64,000 nucleotides of DNA from positions 5,086,501 through 5,150,500 of the forward strand of contig NC_084923.1 of NCBI RefSeq assembly GCF_958298935.1, given 5' to 3'. Below, in pieces: positions 56,471 through 64,000 of the stretch. The number at the start of each line of letters is the position of its first letter. Position 1 is the first letter of the stretch. The translations under genes and the position numbers were made by a program. Under the pieces are notes generated by a model. The model was not told where the DNA came from. It was given only the letters and a program-made list of their open reading frames with translations, and searched no databases. The DNA comes from Phragmites australis. Its lineage: Eukaryota; Streptophyta; Magnoliopsida; Poales; Poaceae.

Positions 56471-58651
56471 CTAAGCATCCGGAGCTGGAGAAGACGGAGG
56501 ACCCGATGCTGTCGAAGAAGGTGCCACGACGAACTGAGAACCGTCGGCCTCGGAGTCGGAGCTGGACGGACTGTGACTCGCAGCTGCTGTCGCCTCATCG
56601 ATCTGATGCTGCACTGACTGAAGAGTAGCGTCTGGAGCATCAAGTGCTGGCTCAGCGACTGAAGAAGGCACAACTGACAGCTGAGGGGCATGAGGAGACA
56701 CGACTGGCTGCTGCTGCTCGGGGACTGTCGGCTGTGGGGTGTCCTCGAAGCTCAGAGGTCCAGTGGGTAGAGGTGAAGTCAACGATGGTAACACTAGCCT
56801 CTGAGACATCCCGGCAGGCTGAGAGTACACTCCGGTAGCCAAGAGAGCTAACAGAGGGAAATCGGACCCCGGAGTACGCAAAAGTGCACTGGCACTGCCT
56901 GGGAGAGGACTCGGGGCAGGAGCCGGAGCAGGTGCGGGAGCTGGCAACTGAAGGCCCTGTGCCTGGAAAAGAACGGAGAACAATCTGGTGTTGTTCTCAC
57001 GGTCTGCCTGAAGTGCTGCAAACATGGCCTACTGCTGCTGCTGTAGTGACTGCATCAGTGCAAACTGCTGCTCCTCTCGGCGGCGAGCATCCTCTGCCTG
57101 AGCTGCCTGCTGCTGCTGCATCTACCGAAGGATAAGAGTGATCTCCGAAGGCACTGCAGCAGAGGGCTCGGTGGTAGCTGTCTCAGTATCTGAGGAAGGA
57201 ACTGAAGTCTGAGGCATACCCTGAGTAGAACCACCGGCCTCAGCATCGTGACGTCTCGGGAGTGGTGGAATGAACTCGATGTCCTCCAAGTCACTATCGT
57301 CGTCATCCAAGTCTATGAAGGCATGAGGTAGCTCTGCCTCGGCCTCTGCAATGGCCTGGTCCTCAGCTGCAACTCTGTCTTGCTCCTCTGCTGGGATCTG
57401 CCGCTGAGCCTGCGCCATAGCACGCTGTCCGTGACGTCTGTCCGTCGGAGCGCTAGGAATATAGTCTGGGAATCGCTTCGGAGATCTCTGGTAGACGTCA
57501 AGATGCTCTAGATAATGAATCGAGCGAGCCAACAAATATGAGATGAAATGCACGAATGGCTGCTGTCTGCCCAGACCCTCTGCTATGTTATCCTCAATCT
57601 CACACAAGATAAGATCTAAAATGTCGAACTGCTGATGAGTGAGGACAGATAAGAGCAACCACTGCTGGATACTGGTGATAGCCTCTGCGTTCCCGATCCT
57701 AGGCAACAGGCTGCGTCTGAGTGCAAAGTGAACTGCCCTCGCCTCCGAAGTCAGCATCTCTGGCAGTCTCAGTGAACCTGGAGGGAAGGGCGACCTGAAC
57801 AACGGACGGATCTCATCATCCGTCGGGAAAACACCACCGGTCAGAGGACGACGAAGAGGTTGAGCGTTCGGATGAACGACCTCATGCAAGAATCTGGTAC
57901 TCTCCTGAAGCCTCAGAGCCTCGAGCATATCTACCCGGTACAATTTGTAGAACTCTCCCTGGAACATGAACTGAATGAATGACCTGTCGGGAGCGATCCA
58001 CACTGTCGCATAGAATACTCTGACCCAATCCCCAACATATATGTCCACCTGAGTGAGGAGAGCGGTGAGACCGGGGAATGCATCAAAGTGTCGTCTCACA
58101 TCTGCTCCCCCTGCAGCTGACTGCAAGTACTCCCATCTCAGCATCCTGTGCTGGCTCAACTGAACGCTCTTCCTGCCAAATGAGCGATAGAAGCTCTCCT
58201 GTACCACTGTCCAGAACCGGGGATCAATCCCCTCCTCTCTGACCTCAGGGAACCACTCCTCGACTGGTACGAATCTCAGCCTCTTGATCCTCGGACCCTT
58301 GCAGGACGTGAGATCAAGCAAGCGGACCTCTCCCTAAGCTGGAGGCTGCTGCTCAGACTGCTCGGACTGCTGTTGCTGCTGCTGCGCCTCCTCTACCTCT
58401 AGCTCCTGGCGAACCCTCTTCCAGCCCCCTAACCGGCCGGAAGGCGTCGAACCTGACCTCCCGGAAGCACGAGTGCGGGTGGAACGACGTGTAGGAGGGG
58501 TGGTGTCATCTCTGATCACAAAACCCTCCTGCCTGTTGTAGGCATCAACAGCAGCAAGCGCTCTGTCCCACTCCTTCTGAGTCTTCGACTTCTTCTGCTT
58601 CGGCTCCTCAACTGCCTTGCCCTTGCCCTTGTCACTGCGATCCCGACCCAT
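56471..58651 (-). pseudogene. Sirevirus extra gene in env position, three in-frame TAG stops
   Basis: One continuous reading frame runs from the ATG at 58651 to a stop at 56471. It is broken by only three in-frame stops at 58334-58336, 57122-57124 and 57029-57031, all TAG. The N-terminal 105 codons are Lys/Arg-rich and end in Gln-rich sequence. The middle (from 58321) holds a roughly 300-residue globular region of the kind called plant transposon protein in Sirevirus relatives. The tail is Gln-, Ala- and Pro-rich. Function is unknown; the gene's position after pol is why such genes are called env-like, but I see no convincing membrane segment. Codon frame is otherwise intact. Confidence 0.65.
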
Positions 58652-60234
58652 CTGACAGATGCAACGTGAAATAGAGATGAGTGATCACATTGGGTTTAAG
58701 AATTCGAATGAAATTAACCCGAAACCGAACCCTAAGCATGGATGGATATGAATTGAGACAAACATGCTATGGATTCAGGCAAGAGACAATAGATATTGAT
58801 CAATTGCATAGAGTAAGACTTGAATTTGAGCAAATTAATCAAAATAGGCATGAATTTGAGGCAAATATGAATGATTTTGCTCGAATTTGAGTGAAATGAG
58901 CGATATATGGCACAAACAAATGAACATGCCTTAGTAGGTGATCAAAAAGGTGGAGATGAAGCTAATTTCATGATTTTATCACAGCAAGAGTCAAAATTTG
59001 AACGAAATTCATCTAATTTGACATGAATTTGATCTAGGGCTTCATCAATTTGAATAGACCGGCCACAAATGTGCTCACCACGATGAAGGAGAGAGAGAGA
59101 GGAGGTGGCGGTGATGAGGTCACGATGGCCAGAGATGATAGCCGGCGGCGCAGGAGGGGCGGCAGCGGTGAGTGGGGCACGGCGGAGGCGGCTCTGCGCG
59201 CGGGAGCTCGGGGCAGTGACGGCGACGAGCCGGCAGTGGCGACCTGGTGGCGCCGGTGGACGGCGCGACTCCGGCGGCGGCACTAGGGAGCTGGGAGGCG
59301 GTGAGTCGGCGAGGTGGCGCGACGACATACGGGCGACGGCGAAAAAATGAGAGAGCCGGCCGACCGGGAAGACATATATGACAGGTGGGTCCCGTAGTTT
59401 TTGAAAGCACCGGATAATCCAGTGAAGGCAACAAAGAGCACCGGATATACCACCGGACTAATTCTTGCAGAACCAACTTTCATAGACCGAAATCTTCTTC
59501 TGTTCACCGGATGTTCTGCTGAGCATATATTTAGCACCGGATGATCTCACCGGATATTCCGCTGATAAATTGAAAGGAGCGCCGGACTATCCGGTGATAT
59601 GAGAAAAACTAGGCTGAACTAATTTCTCTCATTGAGTCCAAATTTCAAATAACCACTCAACATAAACACATATTTGGACCAGTTTGAGTGAATCCCTTAC
59701 CCTCTCAAACTCTCATTTACAAATATTTGCCAAAAAGGCTCTAACATATATAATTTTTGAAATAATCAAATAAGAGCCAAAGAAGGTGGTAGAAAACTCC
59801 AAGGAAATATTTGAGCCATATTTCCTATGAACTTAAAGATGAAGGCTTTAAATTCACTAGGACATGACTCAATAGGCATTAAGCACTTATATCTTTCTAA
59901 TCACACTTTTAGAAGTGTACGTTCATATTGAGAGCGAACTACAATCTCAAAGAGTGATATTCTCCTTTGTGATCTCTCTACCACCAATGCTTAAGCAATG
60001 CAAGACATATGCATAAAAGTAGACATGAGTGCATATTATATGACATGTGAATGCGAGGCATAAAATTAATCTATCTTGTCATATTACTTCCCTTCTCAAG
60101 CTTCTTCATGGTGAACCCTTCAACATGCCTTTAGATAAACTATTGAACCACCATTTCAAGCAAAACCCGCGTTCACCAGTATCTTGAGAAGGTTAGACAA
60201 GCTCCTATCTTGAATGCATCTACATGACAAGGCA
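58652..60234. other. Sirevirus spacer between pol and the env-position gene
   Basis: No coding frame of retroviral type is seen. A GC-rich stretch (59050-59350) gives meaningless overlapping open frames. From 59408 to 59610 there are about five CACCGGAT-type palindromic or half-palindromic motifs like those in the LTR. 59640-60230 is AT-rich and ends at the pol stop. Confidence 0.55.
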
Positions 60235-63143
60235 TCACATGACATTTGAAGCGTCGATTACATTCAACTCATTTCGTAACCTACTAAAAGTGGCTTCATC
60301 TAGAGGTTTTGTGACGATATCCACCAATTGATCTTCCGACCTAATACCACTAAGAGAGATATCATTGTTTGCCACATGGTCTCTTAGGAAGTGATGACGG
60401 ATATCAATGTGCTTTGTGCGAGAGTGTTGAACGGGATTGTTGGCAATTTTTACGGCACTTTCATTATCACAAAGGAGTGGAACCTTCTCTAGACAAACAC
60501 CAAAATCTAACAAGGTTTGCTTCATATAGAGAATTTGAGCACAACATGCTCCGGCGGTAATGTATTTCGCTTCCGCGGTGGATAAGGCTACCGAGTTTTG
60601 CTTTTTAGAACTCCAGGATACTAGGGATCGCCCTAGCAAATGGCACCCACCCGAGGTACTCTTGCGATCCACACGGCATCCGGCAAAGTCTGAATCCGAG
60701 TATCCCAAAAGTAGGAAACTAGCGCCTCTCGGGTACCACAAGCCTATGCTAGGTCTATGCTTTAGGTATCTAAGGATTCTTTTAACCGCGCTAAGATGCG
60801 ATTCCTTAGGATTAGCTTGAAAGTGAGCGCACATGCATACACTAAACATGATATCGGGCCTAGATGCTGTAAGGTAAAGGAGTGACCCAATCATAGAACG
60901 ATAAAGTTTTTGGTCAATCGATTTACCCATTTCATCCAAGTCGAGATGTCCATTGGTAGGCATAGGGGTCTTGATTGGCTTGCAATCATCCATCTTGAAC
61001 TTCTTGAGGATGTCCCTCGTGTACTTCTCTTGATGGATGAATGTCCCTTCCTTCAATTGCTTGATTTGAAACCCAAGAAAGTAGTTGAGCTCGCCAATCA
61101 TTGACATCTCGAACTCTCTAGACATCATGTCACCAAATTCCTTGCAAAAATCTTTGTTAGTTGAACCAAAAATAATATCATCAACATAAATTTGACACAA
61201 GAAAAGCTCATTGTCAATGATCTTTGTGAACAATATGGTGTCCACCCTCCCGATTTTGAATCCTTGGTTGATGAGGAAGTCATGTAGGCGTTCATACCAA
61301 GCTCGTGGGGCTTGCTTGAGTCCATAAAGCGCCTTGTGCAACCTATAAACATGATTAGAGTATCTAGGATCTTCGAAACTGGGGGGTTGTTCAACATAAA
61401 TAAGTTCATTAATGAAGCCATTTAAGAATGCACTTTTCACATCCATTTGATAAAGCTTAATGTTATGATGTGAAGCAAATGCAAGGAGGATACGGATGGC
61501 TTCAAGCCTTGCCACGGGAGCGAATGTTTCGCCAAAATCCAAACCTTCAACTTGTGCAAAACCTTGCGCGACAAGTCTTGCCTTGTTGCGTACCACCATA
61601 CCATATTCATCTTGCTTGTTGTGAAAAACCCACTTTGTTCCAATCACGTTCTTGTCTTGAGGCCTCTCTTCAAGTATTCATACTTCATTGCGAGTGAAGT
61701 TGTTAAGTTCTTCTTGCATTGCCAATACCCAGTCCGGATCCTTGAGAGCCTCATCTATATATGTGGGTTCCAAACACGAGACAAACGAGTAATGTTTACA
61801 AAATGAAGCAAATTGACGAGAGCGAGTTTGTACTCCCCTAGATGGACTTCCAATGATCAAGTCAATTGGGTGATCCTTAGAAATGTGTGTATGCTTCATT
61901 TGTGGTTGTTGAGGTGTGTCTTGTGGTGGTTTAACATCTTGAGCTTGAGCTTGAGCTTCCTCTTGAGAGATATCGACATCTTGTGATGGAAGTGGTTGAT
62001 CATCCTTGTCCTCATCTTCATCAACTTGGGGCGCCATGGAGGTGTGCGGAATGGAAGTGGAAGGTATATCTTCATCATCCTCCTTAGGCTTGATATCCCC
62101 AATTACCATATTCTTCAATACGTCTCTCACGGGTTCATCACCTACATCATGGCAAGAAATACCTTCTCCTTGGGAGCCATTAGATTCATCAAACTCCACA
62201 TCACAAGTTTCTTCAACAAAACCGGTGGCATTGTTGAATACTCGATATGCTTTGGAGTTTGATGCATAACCAACAAGAAAACCAATATCATAACGTTTTT
62301 CGAACTTGCCTAGGCGTTCCTTTTTCTTGTAGATGAAGCACTTACACCCGAACACCCGGAAGTAGGAGACATTAGGTTTCCTCCCAATGAGAAGCTCATA
62401 TGGTATTTTCTTCAATAATCGATGAAGATAGACTCGATTTGATGCATGGCACGCCGTGTTGATTGCTTCCGCCCAAAACTTCTCTGGTGTACCATACTCA
62501 TCCAACATTGCTCTTGCAAGAGTGATCAAGGTCTTGTTCTTTCTCTCAACCACGCCATTTTGTTGAGGGGTGTAGATTGAAGAGAACTCATGTTTGATGC
62601 CTCTATCATCACAAAAATCTTCAATTTGAATGTTCTTGAACTCCGTGCCATTGTCACTCCAGATCTTCACAAGTGTGGACTCAAACTCATTTTGGGCCCT
62701 CTTCGCGAATTTCTTGAAGATCCCAACGGTCTTGCACTTGTCATCTAGAAAGAAAGTCCAAGTGTATCTTGTATAATCATCAACAATGACAAGGCAATAG
62801 AGATTACCACCAAGACTTTTGTAGGTGGTTGGTCCGAAGAGATCCATGTGTAGAAGCTCCAAGGGTCTTGATGTAGACATCATTGACTTGTATGGATGTG
62901 AGCTCGCAACTTGCTTCCTTACTTGGCAAGTGCTACACAATTTGTCCTTCTCGAATACCACATCCTTCAAGCCAACCACCATTTCATGTTTGAACACTTT
63001 CTTAAGTTGGCTCATGCCAATATGTGCAAGTCGACGATGCCAAAGCCAACCCATGGAAGTCTTGGAGAAGAGGCATGTAGTTAAGCTAGCTTCATTAGAA
63101 GAAAAATCCATAAGATAGATATGTCCATGTCTAAACGAATTGA
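60235..63143 (-). pseudogene. Sirevirus pol (integrase, reverse transcriptase, RNase H), 5'-truncated
   Basis: The frame, read downward from about 63143, contains the GAG-pre-integrase zinc region (WHRRLAHIGMSQLKK, CSTCQVRKQ) and the integrase core HMDLFGPTTYKSLGG ... IWSDNGTEFKN ... YTPQQNGVVERKNK with its acidic residues. A single in-frame TGA at 61678-61680 follows. Reverse transcriptase then starts with NVIGTKWVFHNKQDEYG and has YVDDIIFGS at the active site. RNase H ends with LLCDNESAVKIANNP and KHIDIRHHF before the stop at 60235. Protease and the start of integrase are deleted. The one stop and the deletion mean it cannot act alone. Confidence 0.88.
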
Positions 63144-63146
63144 AAG

Positions 63147-63153
63147 GATACCA
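63147..63153 (-). other. Truncated primer binding site fused to pol
   Basis: gatacca is the first seven bases of the TGGTATCAGAGC site, at its normal two-base distance from the LTR start at 63156. Pol coding sequence continues straight after it instead of the rest of the site, marking a deletion joint. Confidence 0.7.
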
Positions 63154-63155
63154 AT

Positions 63156-64000
63156 TGAAAGGATCGAGTGACCCAAGAGGGGGGGTGAATTGGGCACTAA
63201 TCAAATTTTTACCGATTTTTAGAGCACAAGACAACCTTATCCTAGATGAAATGAAATGCTACTAAACGAACAAGAAAGAACAAGGCAACTAAACAAGCAA
63301 GCAAAAGAACCAAGAACAAGAGGAGATAGAAAGCTTGCACGAAGAAAATGCTCAAAGTAAATTACGGGAATGTAAATAGATGGAGAAGAGAACACCGATT
63401 TTTTCCCGAGGTATCGAGAAGTTGGCACTTCCCCCTAGTCCTCGTTGGAGTATCCACCAAGGATATAGCTCCCCCTTGAGTCACCAAGACTCAAGTGCTC
63501 TCTCCGGATTGCCACTTCTCCATCTCCGGATTGGCGGGCATCAAACCAAGTACAAGCTCTTCCCGGGGCTCCCACAAGACCTCCAAGAGCTCACCGAGAA
63601 CACCTCCGATTACCAAGACCGTCTAGGTATTACCAACCACTAAGAGTAACAAGCTTCAAGCTTCACTTGACAGAGACTAAACCTAGACTACAGCTAGATG
63701 CACATCTTGTTACTCTCCAAGCACTAATGATGTCCTTAACCTTCAATCAAGAACTTGGAATTCACTCAAGTGCTCTCTCTTGCTTCTAACTATCACACCA
63801 AGTGTATGAGTTGCTACAGTGTCGCAAGGGCGCCTCTTGAAACCAACTGAGTGAGTATTTATAGACTAGAGATCAAAATTAGCCGTTGGCTAACCACTCT
63901 CATTTTTCTGTAATCACCGGATAATCCGCTGGCTATATCCTTAAGATCATCGGATAATCCAGTGGGTTCAAACCCAGAGCCAGCTGTCACTAGCCGTTGC
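63156..64000 (-). repeat. 5' LTR of the Sirevirus, running off the window
   Basis: It starts TGAAAGGATCGAG like the LTR at 54293 and stays collinear with it to the window end. About 10 of the roughly 12 differences I count are transitions. Two of them weaken a CACCGGAT palindrome near 63947-63963. Confidence 0.88.

Larger units (their letters stand above)
54293..64000 (-). mobile_element. Internally deleted Sirevirus (Ty1/copia), nested in a gypsy element
   Basis: Two LTR copies in the same orientation (54293-56068 and 63156 onward) enclose, on the minus strand, integrase, reverse transcriptase and RNase H (63143-60235), a spacer, and an extra gene in the env position (58651-56471). Gag and protease are missing: the primer-binding-site remnant touches the pol coding sequence directly. 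Copia gene order with an extra gene after pol, large LTRs and CACCGGAT palindromes define the Sirevirus lineage. By eye the two LTRs differ at about 12 positions over the roughly 845 bp both shown, so insertion was recent. The 5' LTR runs out of the window. Confidence 0.85.

Overview
The window is plant nuclear DNA from a grass (Poaceae). It carries many-intron genes with GT-AG introns, GC-rich first exons and AT-rich introns. The G-protein alpha subunit matches the grass D1/RGA1/CT2 type over its full 380 residues. The transposon content is also grass-like: Sirevirus LTRs with CACCGGAT palindromes, a MULE, a CACTA derivative, a Tourist MITE and SINE-like tRNA-derived repeats. I cannot name the species; the repeats suggest a large-genome, probably panicoid, grass. 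All gene models are read by eye from splice sites and reading frame.

Layout. 1-2347 is the 5' part of a minus-strand Sirevirus (gag, primer binding site, 5' LTR). 5.99-9.12 kb (+) is a probably plastid GNAT acetyltransferase. 9.98-12.41 kb (+) is an SPL2-type RING E3 ligase. 12.4-17.2 kb is repeat-rich spacer. 17.2-17.85 kb (+) is a four-helix membrane protein with a probable frameshift. 18.27-24.57 kb (-) is the thylakoid Cu-ATPase PAA2/HMA8 in 17 exons. 27.18-28.42 kb (+) is a YlmG/YGGT plastid membrane protein. 29.25-33.35 kb (-) is the heterotrimeric G-protein alpha subunit in 13 exons. 34.54-36.22 kb and 37.80-48.13 kb (both -) are tandem alpha/beta-hydrolase paralogues. The second has a 9.1-kb first intron holding a decayed MULE, which itself holds a CACTA element that contains a SINE-like segment. 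From about 49.4 kb to the end is a nested retrotransposon block. A Ty3/gypsy element (+) is split by a 2.64-kb probable solo LTR, and then by an internally deleted Sirevirus (-) whose second LTR runs off the window.

Three of the host products are probably plastid proteins by family (GNAT, PAA2, YlmG), and SPL2 relatives sit in the chloroplast envelope. The genes lie on mixed strands with independent promoters, so I infer no operon-like unit. The G-alpha and YlmG genes converge tail to tail about 0.8 kb apart.

I found no convincing undescribed system. The observations most worth checking are the transposon-inflated intron that still joins exons in frame, the pattern of stop codons in the young Sirevirus (all explained by C-to-T or G-to-A transitions, three at CAG), the fusion of its primer binding site to pol, and the membrane-protein frameshift with a protein-like tail in the next frame.
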